A stretch of 64,000 nucleotides of DNA. Origin: Zhouia spongiae (GTDB lineage Bacteria; Bacteroidota; Bacteroidia; Flavobacteriales; Flavobacteriaceae). Numbering within the stretch: the stretch's first letter is position 1; each line of letters opens with the position of its first letter. A model generated the notes under the pieces. It was not told the origin of the DNA, ran no database searches, and saw nothing but the letters and a program-made list of their open reading frames with translations. Of the stretch, positions 1-7,781 are shown one piece after another. The DNA is taken from NCBI RefSeq assembly GCF_022760175.1, contig NZ_CP094326.1:2530804-2594803 (forward strand). Direction: 5' to 3'. A program made the translations under genes and the position numbers.

Positions 1-628
1 CGATACCAAGAATAAGCTTCAGGGTTTCATTGGCTTGCAGTGTGCCTATAATGCCGGGTAATACTCCCAGTACTCCGATTTCAGAACAGTTAGGAACACT
101 TCCTTCAGGTGGTCGGGTAGGGAACAGGCATCTGTAGCTGGGCCCGTTATTATAGTTAAAGACGGCTACCTGCCCTTCAAACTTGAATATGGCGCCGTAA
201 ACTAAAGGTTTCCTGGAGAGAATACAGGCGTCGTTTACCAAATACCGGGTCTCAAAATTATCACTGCCATCAACAATAATATCATATTGGGCAAAGAGAG
301 GCAGCGCATTTTGAAACGTTAAAGTTTCCGGATAGGTATTGATTATAATCTGATCGTTGAGGTCTGCCAACCGCTTTTTGGCGGCTCGTGTTTTATTCAT
401 TCCAAGAGTGCTTTTGCCATATAGAATCTGACGTTGTAAATTAGTTTCATCTACGATATCAAAATCTATGATTCCAAGCGTACCTACGCCGGCTGCTGCC
501 AAATATTGTAAAATAGGACAACCAAGTCCGCCGGCCCCAATAACAAGGACTTTGGCCTGATTTATCTTTTTTTGGCCCTCAGTACCAATTTCAGAAAGAA
601 TAATATGTCTGTTGTATCTATTAGTCAT
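1..628 (-). CDS. moeB: MoeB/ThiF-type adenylyltransferase (C-terminus outside window)
   Basis: This E1-like enzyme adenylates the C-terminal Gly-Gly of a ubiquitin-fold sulfur carrier (MoaD or ThiS) so that it can be thiocarboxylated. I translated 209 residues from an ATG at 628; the rest lies left of the window. The nucleotide-binding loop GAGGLG is at residues 31-36, IDFD at 54-57, GSDNF at 121-125, YRCLFP at 165-170, and GVLGVLPG just after C181. It is the last visible gene of a leftward operon that starts at moeA, ten bases after the mobA-moaD gene, whose product ends in the Gly-Gly this enzyme would activate. MoeB is favoured over ThiF because of this neighbour; the missing C-terminus could carry a rhodanese domain. 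Confidence 0.88.
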   Translation of the reverse strand, partial: MTNRYNRHIILSEIGTEGQKKINQAKVLVIGAGGLGCPILQYLAAAGVGTLGIIDFDIVDETNLQRQILYGKSTLGMNKTRAAKKRLADLNDQIIINTYPETLTFQNALPLFAQYDIIVDGSDNFETRYLVNDACILSRKPLVYGAIFKFEGQVAVFNYNNGPSYRCLFPTRPPEGSVPNCSEIGVLGVLPGIIGTLQANETLKLILGI

Positions 629-638
629 CGTATAAAAT

Positions 639-1436
639 TTATCCGCCGGCAAAAGGCGGTAATAAAGCAATTTCACCGGTAATTACAGGAGATGATTCAT
701 CTACAATATCATTATTTTGAGCAAACTGATAATGCATTTCATTAAGTTTAGGATATTTAATCAAAAGTATAGATGAAAGTTCATGAACTGTTGTGCCGGA
801 AAACACTATAAGTTCTTCGCTGCATTGAGTAACTTCTGCTAACATTCCAAAATAACGTACTTTGATCATGGACTGGATTTTTATAAATTCTTTTTTTGTG
901 TTCACATTGGATAACAATTTCCAGTATTTTTTTTCTAATTCAACTGTTTTAACGTTTAATCGATTGAGCGCCATCCATACCCTTTTTTCATTGTTTTGTA
1001 ACAATTCATAAATAATCGGCATACAGGATTTCTTGTATAAAGCTACCAGAGGCATGGTATCAGAGGCTATTTTAAACTGTACCACATCTGATCCGTCTGC
1101 ATGACCGATCAGTTTTTTTAACACAGTTGGTGATATAAGCGGAACATCACAGCTTACAACCAAATTAAATACAGTTTCTGAATGATATAATCCGGTATAG
1201 ATGGCTGCTAATGGTCCTGCATCCGGAAAAATGTCGTCATATCGTTTGATCCCTGATGTGTCATGTACCTGGCGACTGCTTATAAGCATAACATTATTTA
1301 CAAGAGGCTGTATAGCATCGGCAATGACATTGATAAAGGATTTGTTGTTATAGTTTAAGAGTCCTTTATCTGTACCCATTCGGGTACTGTTGCCACCCGC
1401 AAGTATAATTCCTGTTATGTTATTTTTATGGATCAT
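639..1436 (-). CDS. mobA-moaD: MobA-MoaD fusion: molybdenum cofactor guanylyltransferase plus molybdopterin synthase small subunit
   Basis: Residues 1 to about 185 are a MobA-type nucleotidyltransferase, with the signature LAGGNSTRMGTDKG at 12-25 and SCDVPL near 94-99. MobA couples GMP to molybdopterin to give the guanine dinucleotide form used by NapA. From M190 onward the protein reads as MoaD: a 76-residue ubiquitin-like fold starting MIKVRYFGML and ending in PPFAGG, the terminal Gly-Gly that carries sulfur to molybdopterin synthase. There is no stop between the halves. M190 could also be an internal start giving free MoaD. The gene starts one base after the TSUP stop, and moeB follows by ten bases. 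Both domain calls are firm; whether the fused chain or an internal product supplies MoaD is unknown. Confidence 0.88.
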   Translation of the reverse strand: MIHKNNITGIILAGGNSTRMGTDKGLLNYNNKSFINVIADAIQPLVNNVMLISSRQVHDTSGIKRYDDIFPDAGPLAAIYTGLYHSETVFNLVVSCDVPLISPTVLKKLIGHADGSDVVQFKIASDTMPLVALYKKSCMPIIYELLQNNEKRVWMALNRLNVKTVELEKKYWKLLSNVNTKKEFIKIQSMIKVRYFGMLAEVTQCSEELIVFSGTTVHELSSILLIKYPKLNEMHYQFAQNNDIVDESSPVITGEIALLPPFAGG

Positions 1437-2180
1437 TTACACTAAAAATAATTTAATGGAAGCTAACACCAGTACAAAAGCAAGCAAGTATCTTAGATTA
1501 TTATTGCTGAATTTTTTACTACCCAGAAAACCGCCCAGAAAACCGCCAATTATCGCTATGCCTACTAAAGCAAAAGATTGATAGTCCAGGGTAACACCTG
1601 TACTGATTTGGCCGATCAGTCCCGCTGCTGAATTTACCCAGATAAAAAGAGCTGAAACAGCGGCTGCTTCTTTCATTTTCCCCCAATGAAGCAATAGTAT
1701 TACCGGACTGAGGATGATACCACCACCAATACCTATAAGTCCGGAAAAAAAACCGATAGCACCACCAACCAAGAGTCCCTGCCAGACTTTCACGTCTTTA
1801 ATAATATCACTTTCTTTACCAAATACATTAAGCATTTTTAAAATGGCAAAGATTAATAATACTCCCAGGATTTTTTTGTAGATCGAGGCATCTAATTCAA
1901 TTGTACCTCCAATAAAAGCCATAGGAACGGAGGCCAAAGAAAATAACAGAAAAAGTTTTTTATTAAAATAACCTTCTTTATAGTAATGATAAAAAGCAAT
2001 TCCGGCTACAAACAAGTTTAACAGGAGCGCTGTAGGTTTCATTACTTCAGGCGCAAAAGAAAACAGGGCCATTAGTGCCAAATAGCCACTGGCACCGCCA
2101 TGACCAACAGTAGCGTATAAAAACGATACTATGGGTAATGCCAGTAAAAAAGGCCATATCATAATAAGATTATCGATCAT
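1437..2180 (-). CDS. TSUP (TauE/SafE) family membrane permease
   Basis: A 247-residue, strongly hydrophobic protein with two related halves, each opening with a glycine-rich segment: VGHGGASGYLAL near residue 26 and IGIGGGIILSPV near 150. This is the pattern of TSUP transporters, which move sulfite, sulfoacetate, thiosulfate or related anions. It overlaps the ModE-like gene by four bases (ATGA) and is followed directly by mobA-moaD, so it is translated inside the molybdenum cofactor operon. The location raises the possibility of a role with molybdate, sulfur supply or nitrate-reduction by-products, but the substrate cannot be read from the sequence. About eight membrane segments are expected. 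Confidence 0.85.
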   Translation of the reverse strand: MIDNLIMIWPFLLALPIVSFLYATVGHGGASGYLALMALFSFAPEVMKPTALLLNLFVAGIAFYHYYKEGYFNKKLFLLFSLASVPMAFIGGTIELDASIYKKILGVLLIFAILKMLNVFGKESDIIKDVKVWQGLLVGGAIGFFSGLIGIGGGIILSPVILLLHWGKMKEAAAVSALFIWVNSAAGLIGQISTGVTLDYQSFALVGIAIIGGFLGGFLGSKKFSNNNLRYLLAFVLVLASIKLFLV

Positions 2181-2518
2181 AAACTTTCAATCCGACTGGT
2201 TTGCTGATCTAAAAAATCCCAGCACTTTTTATTGATTTCTTCAAACGCTTCTATTAGCTTCTTTCCATATTTAGTAATGTTCGTACCTCCGCCATTTTTT
2301 CCTCCAATAGCAGTTTCGACAACAGGCTTTTCTGATGATTTGTTTATGGCGTCAATCAGATCCCAGGCCTTTTTATATGACATATTGAGTGATTTTGCGG
2401 CTTTAGAAAGAGAACCGTATTCTTCAATAGACTTTAATAGTTTAACCCTGCCATGCCCTAATAATACATGATCATCGGCCTCAATCCATATTCTGCTTTT
2501 TATTTTGTAATTCATCAT
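2177..2518 (-). CDS. ModE N-terminal-type winged-helix regulator without molybdate-binding domain
   Basis: The 113 residues match the DNA-binding half of ModE. A winged helix-turn-helix covers GSLSKAAKSLNMSYKKAWDL near residues 36-55, followed by the glycine-rich wing GGKNGGGTNIT typical of ModE. The protein stops at about residue 113, where full-length ModE would continue into two molybdate-binding (TOBE/molbindin) domains, so it probably does not bind molybdate in the usual way. The gene lies between moeA (one-base TAATG overlap) and the TSUP permease (four-base overlap). It may regulate this operon or the divergent nap genes. Single-domain ModE proteins are common in bacteria, so the shortness need not mean truncation. 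Confidence 0.85.
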   Translation of the reverse strand: MMNYKIKSRIWIEADDHVLLGHGRVKLLKSIEEYGSLSKAAKSLNMSYKKAWDLIDAINKSSEKPVVETAIGGKNGGGTNITKYGKKLIEAFEEINKKCWDFLDQQTSRIESL

Positions 2519-3693
2519 TAAACTGGTAGAGGGATCACTTCAACAACATCACCCATATTAATTTTCTGTACTTCTTCAGGGATAAAAACCAAAGCATTGG
2601 CAATGGCAAATGTTTGTAACATAGCAGAGCTTTGACCTTCCAGTATTTCTACAGTATCTCCATTGAAGATAGCTTTTAAAAATTGAGGCCTGTCGCCTTT
2701 TTTAACAAACTCATTGACTGATGAGGCTTTAAATTCAGACAAGTGATGATTTTTATTCCCTGATATTAATTCTAAACATGTTCTGACATAGATATAAAAA
2801 CAGCTTAAGGCGGCAGCCGGATTTCCCGGCAATCCGAAAACAGTGGTTTTGCCTTTTTTTCCATAATAAAGGGGTTTTCCGGGTTTTTGCTTTACTTTGT
2901 AGAATAATTCTTTAACCTTTAATTCTTTTAATGCTTTCCCTACAAAATCATAATCTCCGACAGATATTCCGCCGGTAATTATAACCATTTCATAGTCATT
3001 CATTAACTTATCGATAAGTTCGAGGGTGGCTTCATAATCATCTTTTACCCTAAAGGTTTCAATATCGTGAAAGTTAACAGAATTCAGTGCCGAATAGAGC
3101 ATTGTTATATTGCTTTCATAGATTTTACCTCTTTCAAGCAATTCACCCGGAGCTATAAGTTCATTTCCTGTGCTCACAATAGCGATGCTTGGTTTTCGGG
3201 TAATATTAACTCTGGCGATTCCTAGTGAGCTTAAAAAACCAATCGCAGCCGGGGTTAACAGGGTTCCTTTTGGAAGCGCTATCTTTCCAAGTTGAACTTG
3301 TTCGCCGATGGGACGAATATTTTCTTGAGGAGAAATCCGGGACTCGATTTTGAGGCGATTTTCATCTACAACCACCTTCTCCTGCATAATTACGGCGTTG
3401 GCAGAATCTGGAACAGGAGCCCCTGTGAAAATCCTGACTGCGTCGCCCGGGTTTAATATTATTTGCCGGGAATCACCAGCTTTTATCTCTCCAATTAAAT
3501 TATACTGTTCATTTTCGTGTAAATTTAGTGCATACCCGTCCATGGCAGATTGCCTGAATGGCGGCATATGGATGGGAGAAATTACATCTTCTGATAAATA
3601 ATAGGATGTAGCCTTGTTAAGGTCTACAAACTGACTTGATAGAGAAACGGAATTCTTGATGATTTGATGATATGCCTCAGAAATACTAACCAT
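2518..3693 (-). CDS. moeA: Molybdopterin molybdenumtransferase MoeA
   Basis: MoeA inserts molybdate into adenylylated molybdopterin in the cytoplasm. The 391 residues have the expected length and motifs in order: MDGYAL at 51-56, TGAPVPDSAN at 90-99, STGNELI at 174-180, TGGISVGDYDFV at 240-251 and GLPGNPAAALS at 287-297. The last part is the small C-terminal beta-barrel domain. It is the first gene of the leftward cofactor operon. Upstream is the 165-base divergent region shared with napD, holding a TATATTTG -7 element facing this gene. The start chosen is the ATG at 3693, 60 bases from that element. Confidence 0.95.
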   Translation of the reverse strand: MVSISEAYHQIIKNSVSLSSQFVDLNKATSYYLSEDVISPIHMPPFRQSAMDGYALNLHENEQYNLIGEIKAGDSRQIILNPGDAVRIFTGAPVPDSANAVIMQEKVVVDENRLKIESRISPQENIRPIGEQVQLGKIALPKGTLLTPAAIGFLSSLGIARVNITRKPSIAIVSTGNELIAPGELLERGKIYESNITMLYSALNSVNFHDIETFRVKDDYEATLELIDKLMNDYEMVIITGGISVGDYDFVGKALKELKVKELFYKVKQKPGKPLYYGKKGKTTVFGLPGNPAAALSCFYIYVRTCLELISGNKNHHLSEFKASSVNEFVKKGDRPQFLKAIFNGDTVEILEGQSSAMLQTFAIANALVFIPEEVQKINMGDVVEVIPLPV

Positions 3694-3752
3694 AGGTTAA
3701 TTAATGTTTTGTTTTTATATTATGAAAAAGGCTCAATACCGTTATTTACCTT

Positions 3753-3760
3753 CAAATATA
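3753..3760 (-). promoter_or_regulatory. Candidate -7 element of the moeA operon
   Basis: On the minus strand this reads TATATTTG, an exact match to the Bacteroidota TAnnTTTG element. I see no clear TTTG at the usual -33 distance. The position fits transcription of moeA starting near 3746. Confidence 0.5.
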
Positions 3761-3782
3761 GCGAAATTTAAAAAAAAGGTTT

Positions 3783-3798
3783 TGTGATAAATGTCATC
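3783..3798. promoter_or_regulatory. Possible Crp/Fnr-type operator between moeA and napD
   Basis: The 16 bases TGTGATAAATGTCATC have near-palindromic arms (GTGA/TCAT around six bases) like sites for Crp/Fnr-family regulators. The centre is about 43 bases upstream of the likely moeA start, a distance used by activators of this family, and about 68 bases before the napD ATG. One arm base mismatches, and in this AT-rich gap chance similarity is possible. Confidence 0.3.
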
Positions 3799-3858
3799 TT
3801 TTAACATCAATATTTTTTTGTAATTTGTATGTGATTCAACCAAAACAACCTTTCTATA

Positions 3859-4101
3859 ATGCCGATAATAAGCTATTTAGCTCATCCTTATGAAGGTAAA
3901 AAGGACAAATTGATCCAAGAATTATCTTGTATCGAAGGATGTGAAGTTATTCCTGCTCAAAATGAAGAGTTACTCATTATTGTAACAGATACTTCCAATA
4001 ATCAAGAAGAAGAAATCCTTAAAAGCAGGCTGGATGCTATCTCCAGTTTAAAATTATTAACCATGGTCTCCGGTTTCGAAACTCCAAAAGAAAAAAATTA
4101 A
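3859..4101 (+). CDS. napD: NapD-type chaperone of periplasmic nitrate reductase
   Basis: The 80-residue cytoplasmic protein has the size and pattern of NapD: an N-terminal strand (ISYLAHPY), a central acidic region and a C-terminal LLTMVSGFE strand. NapD binds the Tat signal of NapA and holds back export until cofactor is inserted. It lies five bases before napA and is the first gene of the rightward operon. Sequence conservation in this family is low, so the call rests on size, pattern and position. The ATG at 3859 is the only sensible start. Confidence 0.75.
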   Translation: MPIISYLAHPYEGKKDKLIQELSCIEGCEVIPAQNEELLIIVTDTSNNQEEEILKSRLDAISSLKLLTMVSGFETPKEKN

Positions 4102-4106
4102 GGCAT

Positions 4107-6431
4107 ATGTATACCTCTTTAACGAATAGAAGAAGTTTTATTAAAAAAATGGCCGTGTTGTCGGCAATGACCGCTGCGGCAACAATGTTTCCCGGTATTT
4201 TATTTGCCGAAGAACAAGAGAAAGGGCTACCAGATGGAAATTTAAATTGGAAAAAAGCACCATGCAGGTTTTGCGGTGTGGGATGTGGTGTTTTAGTAGG
4301 AGTAGAAAACGGAAAAGCCGTTGCGGTTAAAGGAGATCCGAAATCACCGGTAAATAAGGGTTTATGCTGTGTTAAGGGGTATCATTCTGTAATGGCTTTA
4401 TATGGAAAAGACAGACTAACCAAGCCGCTGGTAAAACAAAATGGCCGTTATGTAGAGACTTCAATGGATGATGCCTTAGATCTTATAGCCGCTAAAATGA
4501 AGGAAACGATTAATGACCATGGCAAGGATGCTGTTTCAATATATGGTTCCGGTCAATGGACTATTCCTGACGGTTACGTGGCATCCAAATTGTTTAAGGG
4601 GTGTATAGGAACGAACAATGTCGAGGCTAATGCCCGTTTATGTATGGCGAGTGCCGTTACCGGTTTTATGACTTCTTTTGGTATTGATGAACCTATGGGG
4701 TGTTATGACGATATAGATCATGCAGATGTTTTTATCTTGTGGGGAAATAATATGGCAGAAATGCATCCGGTTTTGTTTTCCAGGTTATTAGACCAACGAA
4801 TGAAGCGTGGTGCTAAAATTATTGATTTTGCTACGCGTACAACCCGGACCAGTATGGCAGCCGATAAGTCGATTTTATTTTTGCCGCAAACTGATTTAGC
4901 TGTAGCCAATGCTATTTGTTATGAAATTATCAATAACGGGTGGGTAAATAATGAATTCGTAGCCAGATATTGTAATATAAATAAAGGTCTGACCGATATC
5001 GGTTACGGACTGGAAGATATAAATAGCTTTAAAGACCAACCGGAAAAAATTGATTTTGAAGCTTACAAAAAGTTCCTGGAAGACTATACTCCGGAAAAAG
5101 TAGAAAAATATGCTGGTGTTTCTGCTAAAGATATTAAATATATGGCATCGTTTTATGGCGACCCTAATAAGAAAGTAATGTCATTATGGTGTATGGGAAT
5201 GAACCAACACACCAGAGGAACCTGGATTAATAACCTTGTGTATAATATTCACTTGCTTACCGGAAAAATATCAACGCCGGGAAATAGTCCGTTCTCTCTA
5301 ACCGGACAGCCAAGCGCATGTGGTACCGTTAGAGAGGTAGGTACTTTAACACATAAGCTGCCACATGGTGTTGTGACGAATAAAGAACACCGGGAATTTG
5401 CAGCTAAAATCTGGGATGTGCCTGTTGAGAACATCCCGGCAAAACCAACGTATCACACTGTTGAAATGTTCAGAGCTTTAGACAGGGGAGATATCCGCTT
5501 TATGTGGATACAGGTAACCAATCCCATGGTAACAATGCCAAAGCTGAAACGTTATCGCGATGGTGCTAAAAAGGAAGGGCGCTTTATAGTGGTTTCAGAT
5601 GTTTATCCGACGCCGACAACAGACATAGCGGATGTTATATTGCCTTCGGCTATGTGGATTGAACGAGAGGGGATGTATGGAAATTCGGAACGCAGAACAC
5701 AATATTTTGAACAGATGGTAGCACCTCCGGGTGAAGCCATGAGTGATACCTGGCAAATTGTTGAGGTTGCAAAACGAATGGGTTACGAAAAACAATTCTA
5801 TTATAAAAAGGACACTCATATTGAGGAAATATATTCGGAGTATCGTAAGCATCACGATAATAAAAAGCATAATATGGCTCCGTTAGAAGTTTTGAAGGAA
5901 AATCCGGGAATGCAATGGCCGTACGTTGAAGGAAAACCAACCAAATGGCGTTTTAATGCTAAATACGATCCTGCGTGTACCAATGATGGAGAATTTCATT
6001 TTTACGGAAAGCCGGACGGCAAAGCTGTAATCTGGCAACGGCCTTATGAACCTGCACCTGAGGAGCCAGACAAAGAATATCCGTTCTGGCTAAATACCGG
6101 CAGGGTAGTTGAACACTGGCACACGGGATCAATGACCAGAAGAATACCGGTACTTCATAAAGCGATGCCGCATGCATACGTTGAATTAAACCCGGAAGAC
6201 GCTGACCGAATGCAAATAAAGAACGGAGACAAAGTAAAACTGACAACAAGAAGAGGAGAGATTACTTTGCCTGCATCTGTTAAGCAGCGGGGTATCCCGG
6301 CTCCTATGCAGGTTTTTGTTCCGTTTTTTGATGAATCAATGCTTATAAATGATATTACACTGGATTCTTTTTGTCCGATCTCTAAAGAACCTGATTATAA
6401 AAAATGTGCTGTAAGAGTTGAAAAAGCTTAA
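4107..6431 (+). CDS. napA: Periplasmic nitrate reductase catalytic subunit NapA
   Basis: This molybdenum enzyme reduces nitrate to nitrite in the periplasm. A Tat signal is visible (NRRSFIKKM at residues 7-15, then a hydrophobic stretch to about residue 34). The [4Fe-4S] cysteines are C53, C56, C60 and C87 (CX2CX3CX26C), followed by VKGYHS. The likely molybdenum ligand is C179 in NARLCMAS, as in NapA rather than the Asp of NarG. The C-terminal domain that grips the two pterin nucleotides ends with PVFVPFFDE-like residues. At 774 residues it is shorter than the roughly 830 of E. coli NapA and longer than the monomeric Desulfovibrio form. The divergent molybdenum cofactor operon supplies its cofactor. 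Confidence 0.93.
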   Translation: MYTSLTNRRSFIKKMAVLSAMTAAATMFPGILFAEEQEKGLPDGNLNWKKAPCRFCGVGCGVLVGVENGKAVAVKGDPKSPVNKGLCCVKGYHSVMALYGKDRLTKPLVKQNGRYVETSMDDALDLIAAKMKETINDHGKDAVSIYGSGQWTIPDGYVASKLFKGCIGTNNVEANARLCMASAVTGFMTSFGIDEPMGCYDDIDHADVFILWGNNMAEMHPVLFSRLLDQRMKRGAKIIDFATRTTRTSMAADKSILFLPQTDLAVANAICYEIINNGWVNNEFVARYCNINKGLTDIGYGLEDINSFKDQPEKIDFEAYKKFLEDYTPEKVEKYAGVSAKDIKYMASFYGDPNKKVMSLWCMGMNQHTRGTWINNLVYNIHLLTGKISTPGNSPFSLTGQPSACGTVREVGTLTHKLPHGVVTNKEHREFAAKIWDVPVENIPAKPTYHTVEMFRALDRGDIRFMWIQVTNPMVTMPKLKRYRDGAKKEGRFIVVSDVYPTPTTDIADVILPSAMWIEREGMYGNSERRTQYFEQMVAPPGEAMSDTWQIVEVAKRMGYEKQFYYKKDTHIEEIYSEYRKHHDNKKHNMAPLEVLKENPGMQWPYVEGKPTKWRFNAKYDPACTNDGEFHFYGKPDGKAVIWQRPYEPAPEEPDKEYPFWLNTGRVVEHWHTGSMTRRIPVLHKAMPHAYVELNPEDADRMQIKNGDKVKLTTRRGEITLPASVKQRGIPAPMQVFVPFFDESMLINDITLDSFCPISKEPDYKKCAVRVEKA

Positions 6432-6435
6432 AACC

Positions 6436-7128
6436 ATGAGAAAACGTATAGGCATTATATCATTTTTTGTGTTACTTTTTTTAGCTTTTATTACGGTATG
6501 GAACCATAGCTATCAGGAGGGCTTAAAAGAGGCGTATATACCTTTGAATGGCGATAGGATTACTCCGGTAATTCCATCAGAGAGTGGCGTGTTCCAGCGC
6601 TCTCAATATGCACTTGATTACGCAAACATGCCTGTAGATGAAAATCATCAGAGATCATTGGGGACTTATTATAACAACAGAGCTTATCAAGGAGCACCTC
6701 CAAGTATCCCGCATCCGGTGAAAAACGAATTCAGCTTCGGTGAAAATACGTGCTTGCAATGTCATCAAAATGGTGGTTTCGTTCAAAAGTTTAATGCCTA
6801 TGCTCCGGTAACACCACACCCTGAAATGATTAATTGTCGTCAGTGTCATGTTTCCCAAAACACAAACACTTTGTTTAAGAAAACCGATTTTGTTAAACTT
6901 TCCCCACCGGAAGTGGGCGTGAATAATGCCTTGCAGGGTAGCCCACCTGTTATTCCTCATCAGATTCAAATGAGAGAAAACTGTCTGGCTTGTCATGCCG
7001 GTCCTGCAGCGCCAAAAGAAATCAGAGTTACACATCCCGAACGAATTAATTGCAGACAGTGCCATGTGTTAAATAATAATGATGCTGAATCGATAGGTGT
7101 TTTTATAAGAAATAGCAATGAAAAATAA
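6436..7128 (+). CDS. NapB-like c-type cytochrome with duplicated dihaem module (four haems)
   Basis: The 230-residue protein has an N-terminal membrane anchor or signal (residues 4-22) and four CXXCH haem sites at 106-110, 134-138, 183-187 and 206-210. Each half repeats the same layout: PP-IPH, CL-CH, HPE, then NCRQCHV (residues 88-139 and 168-211). That is the layout of NapB, the two-haem partner of NapA, present here twice. I start at the ATG at 6436, four bases after napA; a TTG at 6418 overlapping the napA end is in frame but less likely. The last eleven bases overlap the next gene. It should pass electrons to NapA in the periplasm. Confidence 0.85.
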   Translation: MRKRIGIISFFVLLFLAFITVWNHSYQEGLKEAYIPLNGDRITPVIPSESGVFQRSQYALDYANMPVDENHQRSLGTYYNNRAYQGAPPSIPHPVKNEFSFGENTCLQCHQNGGFVQKFNAYAPVTPHPEMINCRQCHVSQNTNTLFKKTDFVKLSPPEVGVNNALQGSPPVIPHQIQMRENCLACHAGPAAPKEIRVTHPERINCRQCHVLNNNDAESIGVFIRNSNEK

Positions 7129-7756
7129 TTATAAGTTCATATCCGGTGTATTATCTATCCTTTTTTCAGGTATTCTGTTACAATCTTGTAAACATAAGGA
7201 AGGTGAATATCATAGTATAAATGATAAAATTGAAGCTAAAAGCAAAAACTATCACGGCACTGTGATTTCATCTGAAGAGTTTACCGGAGATTTAAAAACA
7301 GTGGAAATTACAGAAGGATCTCACACTTTTTTGATTCCTGAACGAAAGTCTCAGATCAAATCCTATGCCTGCACCGAGTGTCATACCAAGCCACTCGATC
7401 AAATGCATGGGGTAGATTTAAATGATGGTCAAAAAGCACATTGGGATGTGAAGTTGATTCATGCTCAGGAGAATACCATGAATTGTGTTACTTGTCATGA
7501 TGGGAAAAACACGAATGCCCTTAAAAGCATAACCGGTGCCGGTATTGATTTTAATAAGAGTTATCAACTCTGTAGTCAGTGTCACAGTAAACAATTTGAG
7601 GACTGGAAAGGCGGAGCTCATGGTAAACGTATTGGTGGTTGGGCTCCACCAAGAGTATCGATGACATGTGTTAATTGTCACAATCCTCATCAGCCGGCTA
7701 TTCAGCCTAAATGGCCTGCCCGATTTAATACTCAAAAAGTACGAGAGCGAAAATAG
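7118..7756 (+). CDS. Tetrahaem c-type cytochrome lipoprotein
   Basis: The signal peptide ends in a lipobox (LLQSC, C24), so this 212-residue protein should be lipid-anchored in the periplasm. Four CXXCH sites lie at 85-89, 123-127, 152-156 and 184-188. No NapC/NirT-type transmembrane cytochrome occurs in the cluster, and this lipoprotein is the best candidate to carry electrons between the membrane iron-sulfur/NrfD module and the NapB-like protein. The start overlaps the end of the NapB-like gene by eleven bases. I recognise the general class (multihaem cytochrome c) but not a named family. Confidence 0.82.
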   Translation: MKNNYKFISGVLSILFSGILLQSCKHKEGEYHSINDKIEAKSKNYHGTVISSEEFTGDLKTVEITEGSHTFLIPERKSQIKSYACTECHTKPLDQMHGVDLNDGQKAHWDVKLIHAQENTMNCVTCHDGKNTNALKSITGAGIDFNKSYQLCSQCHSKQFEDWKGGAHGKRIGGWAPPRVSMTCVNCHNPHQPAIQPKWPARFNTQKVRERK

Positions 7757-7781
7757 TTGTAAAGAAAAACACTAATAAGGT

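Noticed and set aside
6418-6435. TTG start for the NapB-like gene, overlapping the napA end
   Set aside because: The ATG at 6436 lies directly before the signal/anchor segment and leaves a normal four-base gap.
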